Below are positions 53,583 through 61,202 of a DNA stretch of 64,000 nt, piece after piece. Numbering within the stretch: position 1 is the stretch's first letter; every line of letters starts with the position of its first letter. Source of the DNA: Bradyrhizobium guangdongense (GTDB lineage Bacteria > Pseudomonadota > Alphaproteobacteria > Rhizobiales > Xanthobacteraceae). The notes below the pieces were generated by a model. It did no database searches. It saw only the letters and a program-made list of their open reading frames with translations, and had not been told where the DNA came from. The position numbers were made by a program, and so were the translations under genes. The stretch spans positions 4,588,001 to 4,652,000 of the forward strand of contig NZ_CP030051.1 of the NCBI RefSeq assembly GCF_004114975.1. Reading direction: 5' to 3'.

Positions 53583-53604
53583 CTGCCAACAACAGGGAAT
53601 GGAA

Positions 53605-54825
53605 ATGAAGCAACGACTTCTTGAACGCGCCGCGGCCTCCGCGCTGGCGCTGCTGATGATGATCGCGCAAGCCCACGCGCAGAAGAAATACGATCCCGGC
53701 GCCTCCGATATCGAGATCAAGGTCGGCCAGACCGTACCGCTCAGCGGTCCTGCCTCGTCCTATGCGGTGATAGGCAAGACCCAGGCCGCCTACATGAGTA
53801 TGATCAACGAGCAGGGTGGCGTAAACGGCCGCAAGATCCAGCTGATCCAGTACGACGATGCCTATTCACCACCGAAGACCGTGGAGCAGGTGCGAAAGCT
53901 GGTCGAAAGCGACGAGGTGCTGCTGACGTTCCAGATCATCGGCACCGCGCCGAATGTCGCCGTGCAAAAATATCTCAACGCCAAGAAGATCCCGCAGCTC
54001 TTCGCGGCCACCGGCGCGGCGCGATTCACCGATCCCAAGAACTTTCCCTGGACCATGGGCTTCAACCCCTCCTATCTGGTCGAGGGACGGATCTACGCGC
54101 AGTATTTGTTGAAGAACCATCCAAACGCGAAGATCGGCGTGCTCTACCAGAACGACGACCTCGGTAAGGACTATCTCGCCGGTCTCAAGGCCGGCCTCGG
54201 CGACAAGGCGAAGATGATCGTCGCCGAGACGTCCTACGAGATCACCGAGCCGACCATCGACTCGCAGATCCTGCGGCTGAAGGATGCCGGCGCCGACGTG
54301 CTGTTCAGCGCCACGACGCCGAAGCAGGCGGCGCAGGCCATCAAGAAGGTCGCCGAGATCGGCTGGAAGCCGCTGCACATCATCGACATCAACGCGTCCT
54401 CCGTCAGCGCCGTGCTGAAGCCGGCCGGTCTCGACAACGCCAAAGGCATCGTCAGCGTCGGCTACGTCAAGGATGCTGCCGACCCGGAATGGAAGGACGA
54501 TCCCGGCATGAAGCGCTATCTCGCCTTCATGACCAAGTACTATCCCGACGGCGACAAGGATTCGAACCTGAACGTCTACGGCTACATCACCGCGCAGCTC
54601 TTGGTTCAGGTGCTGAAGCAATGCGGCGATGACCTCACCCGCGAGAACGTGATGCGGCAGGCCTCCAATCTCAAGGACGTCGCACTCGACCTGCCCCTGC
54701 CGGGTATCTCCGTCACGACGACGCCCACCGACTATCGCGTCATCAAGCAATTCCAGATGGTGCAGTTCGACGGTTTGCACTGGCAGAAGCTTGGGGACAT
54801 CGTGTCGGACGAGGCGAAAGAGTGA
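53605..54825 (+). CDS. branched-chain-type ABC substrate-binding protein
   Basis: About 406 residues from the second ATG at 53605, which has AGGGA 6 nt upstream (the ATG at 53599 is too close to it). Signal peptide (ALLMMIAQAHA-QKK), then a Peripla_BP_6 domain: EIKVGQTVPLSGPASSYAVIGKTQAAYMSMINEQGGV, IGVLYQNDDLGKDYLAGLKAGLG. It lies 22 bp after the Bug protein and is likely cotranscribed. No permease or ATPase gene is present here. Confidence 0.88.
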   Translation: MKQRLLERAAASALALLMMIAQAHAQKKYDPGASDIEIKVGQTVPLSGPASSYAVIGKTQAAYMSMINEQGGVNGRKIQLIQYDDAYSPPKTVEQVRKLVESDEVLLTFQIIGTAPNVAVQKYLNAKKIPQLFAATGAARFTDPKNFPWTMGFNPSYLVEGRIYAQYLLKNHPNAKIGVLYQNDDLGKDYLAGLKAGLGDKAKMIVAETSYEITEPTIDSQILRLKDAGADVLFSATTPKQAAQAIKKVAEIGWKPLHIIDINASSVSAVLKPAGLDNAKGIVSVGYVKDAADPEWKDDPGMKRYLAFMTKYYPDGDKDSNLNVYGYITAQLLVQVLKQCGDDLTRENVMRQASNLKDVALDLPLPGISVTTTPTDYRVIKQFQMVQFDGLHWQKLGDIVSDEAKE

Positions 54826-54855
54826 GGCAAGCGGGCTTCATGCCCGGTCCGGCGC

Positions 54856-55122
54856 TCACTGCCCTTCGGCGCGGCGGCCGCCACTCCGGATGAGACTGTC
54901 GGACTCCTCGAGATGGCGCTGGTATTCACAGATGGCCCGGTTGGCCATCCGGATGCGGTGGGTCTGGCCTTCTTCCACCATCATGGTGATGCGCTGCGCC
55001 AGGAACACGCAGGCCTCGAATTCATCGCGGATGGCGCCGGTCCGCGCGAGAAAGTCCCAGGCGATTTCGTAAGCCTGCTCGGCGGCGGGGCTGCGATAGT
55101 CACTGAAGATAATGTGCGCCAT
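54856..55122 (-). CDS. small conserved protein (88 aa)
   Basis: From the ATG at 55122, an 88-residue helical protein (AHIIFSDYRSPAAEQAYEIAWDFLARTG; QRITMMVEEGQTHRIRMANRAICEY). No membrane segment or named domain is recognised. It has a long 5' region (about 130 nt) and is preceded, on its own strand, by an EcfG-like promoter in a module duplicated elsewhere in the window, so stress induction is likely. Function unknown. Confidence 0.6.
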   Translation of the reverse strand: MAHIIFSDYRSPAAEQAYEIAWDFLARTGAIRDEFEACVFLAQRITMMVEEGQTHRIRMANRAICEYQRHLEESDSLIRSGGRRAEGQ

Positions 55123-55190
55123 CACGGCCAAAGCCTGAGTGCCCCTATCGTTCCTCCGGGAGGTGAGCGCGTCGCGCCTCGAACCCACGT

Positions 55191-55284
55191 GTGTTCCGAC
55201 GGCAGGATTCTGCGCTAACCTGCGATAGCAAAACGGCAAACAGATCCTCGGCGGCAGGAACGCCGGGCCGCGACAGGCGGTTCT
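55191..55284. promoter_or_regulatory. duplicated divergent promoter/leader module, copy A
   Basis: On the minus strand AGAAC (55280-55284), a 17-nt spacer and CGTT (55259-55262) match the EcfG consensus with one -35 mismatch; on the plus strand GGAAC (55257-55261), 17 nt, GGTT (55279-55282) match with one -10 mismatch. The downstream minus-strand leader contains GCTATCGCAGGTTAGCGC (55212-55229). The same elements recur, equally spaced, at 57.5 kb. Confidence 0.65.
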
Positions 55285-55337
55285 CAGCAGGTTGCAACCA
55301 CTTCGCGAAGTTGCGCCCAACGAGCGGAAGACGACTG

Positions 55338-55904
55338 ATGATCGATGCTTCTCGACCCGCCGGCAATGTGTCCATTCAGCGTCCTGGCCAGGGACAGCCG
55401 GTCAATTCATCCGATCCCTATTTCATGCAGATCCGTGACGACCTCTCGGACAAGGGGTTCTTCACCGCCACCGCCGAGGAATTGATCACATGGGCCCGGA
55501 CGGGATCGCTGATGTGGATGACGTTCGGTCTGGCCTGTTGCGCCGTCGAGATGATGCAGATGTCGATGCCGCGCTATGACGCCGAACGGTTCGGCTTCGC
55601 GCCCCGGGCTTCGCCGCGGCAGTCCGACGTGATCATCGTCGCTGGCACCCTGACCAACAAGATGGCCCCCGCGTTCCGCAAAATCTACGACCAGATGCCG
55701 GAGCCGCGCTACGTCATCTCGATGGGGTCCTGCGCCAACGGCGGCGGCTACTATCATTACTCCTATTCCGTCGTGCGCGGCTGCGACCGGGTCGTGCCGG
55801 TCGACATCTATGTCCCGGGCTGTCCGCCGACTGCGGAGGCGCTGCTCTACGGGGTGCTGCTACTCCAACAGAAGATCCGCCGCATCGGCACTATCGAACG
55901 ATAG
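55338..55904 (+). CDS. orphan NuoB-like NADH-quinone oxidoreductase subunit
   Basis: A 188-residue protein from the ATG at 55338. The N2 [4Fe-4S] cluster ligands of NuoB/PSST are present: the tandem Cys in [18 protein letters not shown], and [39 protein letters not shown] is the conserved quinone-site region. A complex I operon (nuoA, C, D...) is absent, so this is a solitary paralogue. It is preceded by the duplicated promoter module, suggesting stress-linked expression. Confidence 0.9.
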   Translation: MIDASRPAGNVSIQRPGQGQPVNSSDPYFMQIRDDLSDKGFFTATAEELITWARTGSLMWMTFGLACCAVEMMQMSMPRYDAERFGFAPRASPRQSDVIIVAGTLTNKMAPAFRKIYDQMPEPRYVISMGSCANGGGYYHYSYSVVRGCDRVVPVDIYVPGCPPTAEALLYGVLLLQQKIRRIGTIER

Positions 55905-55940
55905 AGAACGACAACCGAGAATTGGATTAATCGGATCGAC

Positions 55941-56792
55941 ATGGCGCAGATTCCTCTCCCCTCCGCGGCGGCAGCCGAGCACCCCGAATTCGACCTCGAC
56001 CGCAACGACGAGACGCGGCAGATCGTCGCCGACGTCGCCTATCGCCAGCTCGCCATCGTCAACGTGGTCTTCGTCGGCTTCGAGGGCGCCGGCGACGGCA
56101 ATTGGGTCCTGGTGGATGCGGGAATTCCCGGATCTGCGCGTGCCATCCGCTCCGCCGCCGGCGCACGGTTCGGCGGACATGGCCGCCCGGCCTGCATCAT
56201 CATGACACATGCGCATTTCGATCATGTCGGCGCGCTGGAAACCCTGGCGAACCAGTGGGACGTACCCGTCTATTCCCATCACGCCGAGCATCCTTATCTC
56301 GACGGCACCCGATCCTATCCACCGGCCAATCCCGGCGTCGGCGGCGGACTACTGGCGCTGCTCTCGCCGCTGTTTCCGACCAGCCCGGTCAATGTCGCAT
56401 CACGGCTCTACGATCTCCCCGCAGATCACAGCGTGCCGTTCATGCAGGACTGGCGGTGGATTCACACGCCCGGTCATACGCCGGGCCACGTCTCGCTGTG
56501 GCGCGAGCGCGATCGCGTGCTGATCGCCGGCGATGCGTTTATCACGACGCGGCAGGAATCGGTCTATGCGGCGGTGACGCAGACGCCGGAGATGCACGGG
56601 CCCCCGATGTACTTCACGCCGGGTTGGGCAAGCGCGAAAGCCTCGGTGCGCGAACTTGCTGCACTCGCACCGGAGATCGTGATCACGGGCCACGGCGCCG
56701 CGATGCAGGGACCGGCCATGCGTAGCGCCCTCGACACCCTCGCCGAGCGGTTCGACGAGGTCGCCGTGCCTTCTCAGCAACGAGGTCGCTAG
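55941..56792 (+). CDS. MBL-fold metallo-hydrolase
   Basis: A 283-residue metallo-beta-lactamase-fold protein without signal peptide. Zinc motif MTHAHFDHVGA (His, His, Asp, His), further ligands His in HTPGHTPGHVSL, and AGDAF. It resembles glyoxalase II-type or lactonase-type hydrolases; TPGHTPGHVSLW is typical. It starts 36 bp after the NuoB-like gene on the same strand, so the two are probably cotranscribed. Confidence 0.87.
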   Translation: MAQIPLPSAAAAEHPEFDLDRNDETRQIVADVAYRQLAIVNVVFVGFEGAGDGNWVLVDAGIPGSARAIRSAAGARFGGHGRPACIIMTHAHFDHVGALETLANQWDVPVYSHHAEHPYLDGTRSYPPANPGVGGGLLALLSPLFPTSPVNVASRLYDLPADHSVPFMQDWRWIHTPGHTPGHVSLWRERDRVLIAGDAFITTRQESVYAAVTQTPEMHGPPMYFTPGWASAKASVRELAALAPEIVITGHGAAMQGPAMRSALDTLAERFDEVAVPSQQRGR

Positions 56793-56819
56793 TTAAAGCA
56801 CGTCGCTGCACCAGGATGT

Positions 56820-56853
56820 GAAAAACCACCGGCGGTTCCGGGCGCCGGTGGTT
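56820..56853 (-). terminator. rho-independent terminator of the ferritin-like gene
   Basis: AACCACCGGCG (56824-56834) and CGCCGGTGGTT (56843-56853) form a perfect 11-bp stem with an 8-nt loop. On the minus strand it is followed by TTTTTC, the T-run of a classical intrinsic terminator. It sits between two convergent genes. Confidence 0.8.
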
Positions 56854-56880
56854 GGTACAGGCGATACAATCGCGTGGAAG

Positions 56881-57378
56881 CTACGCTGCCTGGCGCTGGT
56901 GACTGAGGAACTCCATCGTCACCTTCTCGACATTGGAATCGATCCAGGACGCCATCCGCTGCTCCTCCTTCAAGGACGCCTCGAGCGGCTCCTTGGCTTC
57001 GGCGACGCCGGCCGCGCCGCAGAGCGCGATCAGCGACTTGTAGGCCGCGATCTCGAAATTCTCGAAGGCGTTGTTGGCGAAGGTGTTCTTGAGGATCTCA
57101 TCGCCGGCCATCGCATGCGCCATCGCCTGCATGTTGGCCATCATCGACTGCGTCGTGTCCTTCAGGCTGGAGGTGCTCTCGCCGCAGGCTTCAAGACACC
57201 TCTCCAGCCGCTTCAGCTGCTCATTGGTCTCCTGGAGGTGGGCGGCAACCTTCGCCTTCACTTCCGGGTATTCGTCCAGCCGTTCCGACTGGCGCTCCAT
57301 CAACTCTCGTGCCTGCACTTCCATCGCATGCGCGTTGCGTAGTCCGACAACGAATGTATCGCGGGCTGCATTAGCCAT
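56881..57378 (-). CDS. ferritin-like DUF892 (YciE/YciF-type) protein
   Basis: A 165-residue all-helical protein starting at the ATG at 57378 (GGAGG 8 nt upstream). Residues 6-115 form a four-helix bundle with DTFVVGLRNAHAMEVQARELMERQSERLDEYPEV and KAKVAAHLQETNEQLKRLERCLEACGES; the Glu and His residues match the di-iron-type pattern of the DUF892/YciF family. Such proteins are stress-induced in many bacteria. An EcfG-like promoter module lies upstream. Ends at a clear terminator. Confidence 0.87.
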   Translation of the reverse strand: MANAARDTFVVGLRNAHAMEVQARELMERQSERLDEYPEVKAKVAAHLQETNEQLKRLERCLEACGESTSSLKDTTQSMMANMQAMAHAMAGDEILKNTFANNAFENFEIAAYKSLIALCGAAGVAEAKEPLEASLKEEQRMASWIDSNVEKVTMEFLSHQRQAA

Positions 57379-57478
57379 TTTCCGGTCCTCCATCTTGACT
57401 GGCCTCGTTGCCGCAAACCGCCTCCTCCCGGTGATCGTTCCTAAGGGGACCAGATCGATTCGCCGCAGGAGTCGCGCG

Positions 57479-57569
57479 TGTTCCGGCGCAGGACCCGGCG
57501 CTAACCTGCGATAGCGGAACGTCAGACAGCTTCGGGGCAGCAGGAACGCCGCACGCGCCCCGCGGTTCT
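57479..57569. promoter_or_regulatory. duplicated divergent promoter/leader module, copy B
   Basis: Minus strand: AGAAC (57565-57569), 16 nt, CGTT (57545-57548). Plus strand: GGAAC (57543-57547), 16 nt, GGTT (57564-57567). The leader element GCGCTAACCTGCGATAGC (plus-strand reading, 57498-57515) is identical to that in copy A, with the same 27-nt gap to the GGAAC. It lies between the DUF892 gene and the Gly-rich protein gene. Confidence 0.65.
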
Positions 57570-57661
57570 GCGCAGGTGCGGCCTCATCGCAAGGTTGTGC
57601 CCGTTCTGGAACGAGCACGATTGATGACTGGGTCGTCTACGAAATCTCAAGGAGCAAAGAT

Positions 57662-58000
57662 ATGCGTAAGACAGTTCTGACGATCTTCACGGCGGCGGTG
57701 CTGGCCGGAGCCTCGGTTGGCGCAGCGTTCGCGCAAGGTGCGGGCGGTGGTGGTGGTGCCGGTGGCGGTGCTGGCGCAGGTGCTGGAGCCGGTGGTGCTG
57801 GCGCCGGCGGTGCGGGCGCAGGTGCGGGCGGCGCGAGCGCAGGTGGCGCATCTGGTAACGGTGGCGCGGGCGCAGGTGGCGCAGCCGGTAGCGGCGGCGG
57901 CGGCATCACGCATGTCGAGCGCGGCGGACAAGGCGCCTCCAGCCCTCCCGGCATGCGCAACGAGATGACGCCTCCCTCCAACGGCAATGTGCGCCGTTAG
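57662..58000 (+). CDS. Gly/Ala-rich secreted protein
   Basis: A 112-residue protein with AAGGAG upstream of the ATG and a signal peptide (to about 24, GAAFA-QG). Residues 25-80 are almost only Gly and Ala with a few Ser, in an irregular GAG/GGA repeat; the end is short and charged (ITHVERGGQGASSPPGMRNE). It is a likely disordered or coating protein of the envelope. The divergent promoter module at 57.5 kb probably drives it with the ferritin-like gene. Confidence 0.75.
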   Translation: MRKTVLTIFTAAVLAGASVGAAFAQGAGGGGGAGGGAGAGAGAGGAGAGGAGAGAGGASAGGASGNGGAGAGGAAGSGGGGITHVERGGQGASSPPGMRNEMTPPSNGNVRR

Positions 58001-58048
58001 CGAACGTACCAGCCGCGCTCCGTTCGCGGACGCAGCGCAAGAGCGACC

Positions 58049-58071
58049 CCGGCGAGACCCTCCCTCGCCGG
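58049..58071. terminator. hairpin between convergent genes
   Basis: CCGGCGAG (58049-58056) and CTCGCCGG (58064-58071) pair perfectly around a 7-nt loop. It lies between the Gly/Ala-rich gene and the AHSA1-like gene. No T-run is evident, so it is a weak terminator call. Confidence 0.35.
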
Positions 58072-58102
58072 TGCCGCTTCCACGAAAACGTGGATGCTTA
58101 CG

Positions 58103-58594
58103 TCACCGCTTCATTGCCGTCACATAGGCGGCAAGCTTGTCGAGCGTCTGGTAGCCGTATTCCACGGCGCCGAAGCCGATCATGCCGTCGCGCTGCTCGG
58201 TGCTCGCTGCGAGCTGCCGCATCATCAGCACGGTCTTGCCGTTGGCCTGCTCGGCAAAGGTGATGGTGAAGCGGAACATGCCGGGATCGTCGTCCTGGTC
58301 GACGCCATGATCCATCTCCATCAACGACGGCCGCTCGATGCGGCGGAAGCGCATGCGGTTCGGATACACCGTACCGTCAGGCCCGACCATGTTGAAGCGC
58401 CAGACCCCGCCGACGCGCACGTCGATTTCGAAGGTCTCGATCTTGAAGCCCTTCGGCCCGAACCAATGCGGCAGGTGTTTGGGATCGGACCACGCCTCGA
58501 ACACCAGGTCGCGCGGCGCGTCGATCACGCGCGACATCACGATCTCGCGGTCCATCGACCATTGCGACAGGGCGGCATTAGCAGAATTCGTCAT
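58103..58594 (-). CDS. SRPBCC/AHSA1-domain protein
   Basis: A 163-residue START/Bet v1-fold protein: MSRVIDAPRDLVFEAWSDPKHLPHWFGPKGFK, EIDVRVGGVWRFNMVGPDG, and the final helix EYGYQTLDKLAAYV. The AHSA1 group binds hydrophobic ligands or assists Hsp90-like clients. It begins 2 bp after the ArsR regulator and is its usual operon partner, so it is probably controlled by it. Confidence 0.87.
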   Translation of the reverse strand: MTNSANAALSQWSMDREIVMSRVIDAPRDLVFEAWSDPKHLPHWFGPKGFKIETFEIDVRVGGVWRFNMVGPDGTVYPNRMRFRRIERPSLMEMDHGVDQDDDPGMFRFTITFAEQANGKTVLMMRQLAASTEQRDGMIGFGAVEYGYQTLDKLAAYVTAMKR

Positions 58595-58596
58595 CG

Positions 58597-59001
58597 TCAG
58601 GCGCCTTTCCGTTTGCTTGTCTTGTTCGTTGCCTTATCGGCTGTTTTGGACGGTCGCTTGGCAGCCGCCCTCTCCTTCTTGAGTTTCATCACATAGGCCT
58701 CGAACCGGTCGAGGCGCGCCTCCCAGATCGCGCGCTGGTGTTGGAACCAGTCTTCGGCGCTGAGGAGCGCGTCCGGACTGAGGCGGCAGGTGCGCACGCG
58801 GCCCGATTTCTCCGATTGCACGAGGCCGCTCTGCTCCAGCACGTGGATGTGCTTCATGAAGCTCGGCAGCGCCATGTCGAAGGGATCTGCGAGTTCGCCG
58901 ACCGAGGCCTCGCCGGCGCACAACCGCATCACGATGGCCCGCCGCGTCGGATCGGCAAGCGCTGCGAAAACCTGATCGAGTTGGGGCAATTGGTTAGCCA
59001 T
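58597..59001 (-). CDS. ArsR/SmtB-family repressor
   Basis: About 134 residues from the ATG at 59001. Winged helix: LDQVFAALADPTRRAIVMRLCAGEASVGELADPFDMALPSFMKHIHVLEQSGLV (about 9-62). The C-terminal tail is Lys-rich. It lacks the CxC metal site of ArsR (a single Cys in RLCAG), so it may sense a non-metal signal. Two palindromes at its start (58993-59060) are likely autoregulatory operators. The AHSA1 gene follows. Confidence 0.88.
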   Translation of the reverse strand: MANQLPQLDQVFAALADPTRRAIVMRLCAGEASVGELADPFDMALPSFMKHIHVLEQSGLVQSEKSGRVRTCRLSPDALLSAEDWFQHQRAIWEARLDRFEAYVMKLKKERAAAKRPSKTADKATNKTSKRKGA

Positions 59002-59010
59002 GAGGCTAAC
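58993..59010. promoter_or_regulatory. ArsR operator 1
   Basis: GTTAGCC-ATGA-GGCTAAC is a perfect 7-bp inverted repeat with a 4-nt spacer, overlapping the start codon of the ArsR-type gene. The second copy lies 50 bp away. Confidence 0.65.
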
Positions 59011-59042
59011 TATAGAGAAGTCACGATCCGCCGTCAAGAATC

Positions 59043-59060
59043 GTTAGCTTATGAGCTAAG
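59043..59060. promoter_or_regulatory. ArsR operator 2
   Basis: GTTAGCT-TATG-AGCTAAG has 6 of 7 bp paired (the outer G-G fails) and matches operator 1 in size, spacer length and the TTAGC core. Its centre is exactly 50 bp from that of operator 1, about five helical turns. Confidence 0.6.
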
Positions 59061-59133
59061 TATTTTCTACGACAGTCGATATGGAACCCAGCACGCGCAA
59101 TCGTGAATTGGACGCGGCACCCACCTCGTTAAA

Positions 59134-60360
59134 ATGTCATCCGGGGGCGCATCGCATGATCAGTCAGAGCACGTGCCCCCTGTTGTCCTCTCATCGCAAA
59201 TCACTCGGCGAGCCCTCGCCCGCGCCGCGCTTGTTCCCTTTGCGGCAGCACTGGCCGTGCCGAGACGCGCCGCGGCGGATTCCGACATGATCGCGCAGAT
59301 GCGCGACATCGTCGCCAGCGAGCTCGCGCCCACCGCGACGCCGGACCAGCCGGGCGGCCTCGCTGCCGCACTCTATGCCGGCCGCCATGTCGAATTCCTC
59401 AGCTACGGTTTTGCCGACGACGCCACCAAACAGCCCGTGACGCCGGACACCCTGTTCAATCTCGCCTCTCTGAGAAAACCGTTCGAGGCGACGCTGGTGG
59501 CGCTTGGCGCGCTCCGCGGCGAGCTGCGGCCCGACGATCTGCTGCCGAATTATCTGCCGGAGCTGAGCGGTGAGTATGTTCGCAAAATCACCGTCGGCGA
59601 ACTCGCCACGCACACTTCGGGACTGCTGCTGCCGACCGATCATCCGCCCTGGCAGAACGATTCCTACACGCAGGCGCAATTCATCGACATGCTCAACGCC
59701 TTCGCGCCGCCCGCCGGCGTCGCACCCGGCAGGCAGCGCATCTACAGTCATGCCGGTTACGTGCTGCTGCAGCTCGTGCTCGAGCGCTGCTATCGCACGC
59801 CGATCTCAAGACTGATCGAGAGCCGTATTCTCGCGCCTCTCGGCATGCATGCCACGTCGATTCCGGAGCGCGGGTCCGACAACCGCGCGATCATGGACGA
59901 GGCTGCGCTGCGGCGCGTCGCGCAGGGCTATTCCGACCAGGGTCGTTTAATCGGCCCTGTTGGCAACCAGCAGAGCTATTTCGACTTTCCCGGCACCGGC
60001 CAGATGTTCTCGTCCGTGCGTGACCTCTCCACCTTCGCTGCGGCTTGCGTCGACGGCCGCGCCGTCGATCCGCGCTTGCGCGAGGCGCTGCGGATGACGC
60101 AGCGCGAGAGCTTTCGTACCGGCCAGAAGTTCGGACAAGCTACCTTCGGACAAGCCATGGCCTGGGAGACCGTGCACCTGCCAGATCTCACCGTCGTCGA
60201 CAAGCCGGGCGGCCTCAACAACGTCTCCGGCTATATCGGCCTGGTGCCATCGAGGCGGATCGGCATCGTGCTGCTCGCCAATCGCGGCGACTATCCGCAC
60301 GAGATCGCCCGCTACAAGATCCTGCCCGCACTGGCGCGGTTGCTGACCGCGCACGGCTGA
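59134..60360 (+). CDS. serine hydrolase, beta-lactamase-like (class C fold)
   Basis: A 408-residue exported protein. ITRRALARAALVPFAAALA is a twin-arginine-like signal. SxxK nucleophile Ser112-Leu-Arg-Lys115, HTSGL (about 160-164) and YSHAGYVLLQ (about 204-213), where the usual Tyr-x-Asn is Tyr204-Ser-His206. HSG-type end region is replaced by DKPGGLNNVSGYIG. It is related to AmpC and the penicillin-binding-protein-like esterases; a lactamase function is not implied. No strong ribosome-binding site is visible. Confidence 0.85.
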   Translation: MSSGGASHDQSEHVPPVVLSSQITRRALARAALVPFAAALAVPRRAAADSDMIAQMRDIVASELAPTATPDQPGGLAAALYAGRHVEFLSYGFADDATKQPVTPDTLFNLASLRKPFEATLVALGALRGELRPDDLLPNYLPELSGEYVRKITVGELATHTSGLLLPTDHPPWQNDSYTQAQFIDMLNAFAPPAGVAPGRQRIYSHAGYVLLQLVLERCYRTPISRLIESRILAPLGMHATSIPERGSDNRAIMDEAALRRVAQGYSDQGRLIGPVGNQQSYFDFPGTGQMFSSVRDLSTFAAACVDGRAVDPRLREALRMTQRESFRTGQKFGQATFGQAMAWETVHLPDLTVVDKPGGLNNVSGYIGLVPSRRIGIVLLANRGDYPHEIARYKILPALARLLTAHG

Positions 60361-60395
60361 CAAGGAACCAAGAACGCGACTCCACGCGTCGCCCC

Positions 60396-61100
60396 TCAGA
60401 CCGAGCGCGTCAGCCCGCCGTCGACGCGAATGTTCTGGCCGGTGATGTAGGCGGCGCCGTCGGATGCGAGGAACGCGACGGTCGCCGCGATCTCCTCGAC
60501 CTTGCCGTAGCGCTTCAGCGGCACGCTGTCGCGGCGCGCGTCGGTCTGCGGCAGGCTGTCGATCCAGCCCGGCAGCACGTTGTTCATGCGGATGTTGTCG
60601 GCCGCATGGGTATCGATGAAGATCTTGGTGAACGCCGCGAGGCCGGCGCGGAACACTGCCGAGGTCGGAAACATCGCGCTCGGCTCGAATGCCCAAGCGG
60701 TCGAGATGTTGATGATGGCACCGCCCTTCTGCGCGGCCATCACCGGCGTCACCAGACGGGTTGGACGGATGACGTTGAGCAAATACGTGTCGAGGCCGGT
60801 GTGCCATTGCTCGTCCGTGATCTCGGTGATGGCCGCGCGCGGGCCGTGTCCGGCGCTGTTGACAAGCACGTCGATCCGCCCCCATTGGGCAAGCGCGCCG
60901 TCGACGAGACGCTTCAGATCGTCACTGGACTTGTTCGAGCCGGTCACACCGAACCCGCCGAGCTCGGCCGCGAGCGCCTCCCCCTTGCCGGAGGACGACA
61001 GGATCGCGACGTGAAAGCCATCGGCTGCAAGCCGCCGCGCAGCCCCCGCCCCCATGCCGCTGCCGCCCGCGGTGACGAGTGCGACCTTCTCTGCTGCCAT
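60396..61100 (-). CDS. SDR-family protein with lost catalytic residues
   Basis: A 234-residue SDR: TAGGSGMGAGAA (10-21) is the cofactor loop, NSAG (81-84) replaces NNAG, Ser133 is kept (NISTAWAFE), but the Tyr-x-x-x-Lys element reads Thr146-Ser-Ala-Val-Phe150, so both catalytic Tyr and Lys are missing. The C-terminus keeps GGLTRSV and VLPGW. It may bind NAD(P) without reductase activity, or use other residues. Convergent with the serine hydrolase. Confidence 0.8.
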   Translation of the reverse strand: MAAEKVALVTAGGSGMGAGAARRLAADGFHVAILSSSGKGEALAAELGGFGVTGSNKSSDDLKRLVDGALAQWGRIDVLVNSAGHGPRAAITEITDEQWHTGLDTYLLNVIRPTRLVTPVMAAQKGGAIINISTAWAFEPSAMFPTSAVFRAGLAAFTKIFIDTHAADNIRMNNVLPGWIDSLPQTDARRDSVPLKRYGKVEEIAATVAFLASDGAAYITGQNIRVDGGLTRSV

Positions 61101-61202
61101 GATTGATATTCCCGTTGCTTCGCCGAGCAACCAGCTCGGCCTGTCACCGGACTTCTACCGCCATCCCCGCCGGCAGGTCCATGCTTGAAGCGATCACCGC
61201 AT

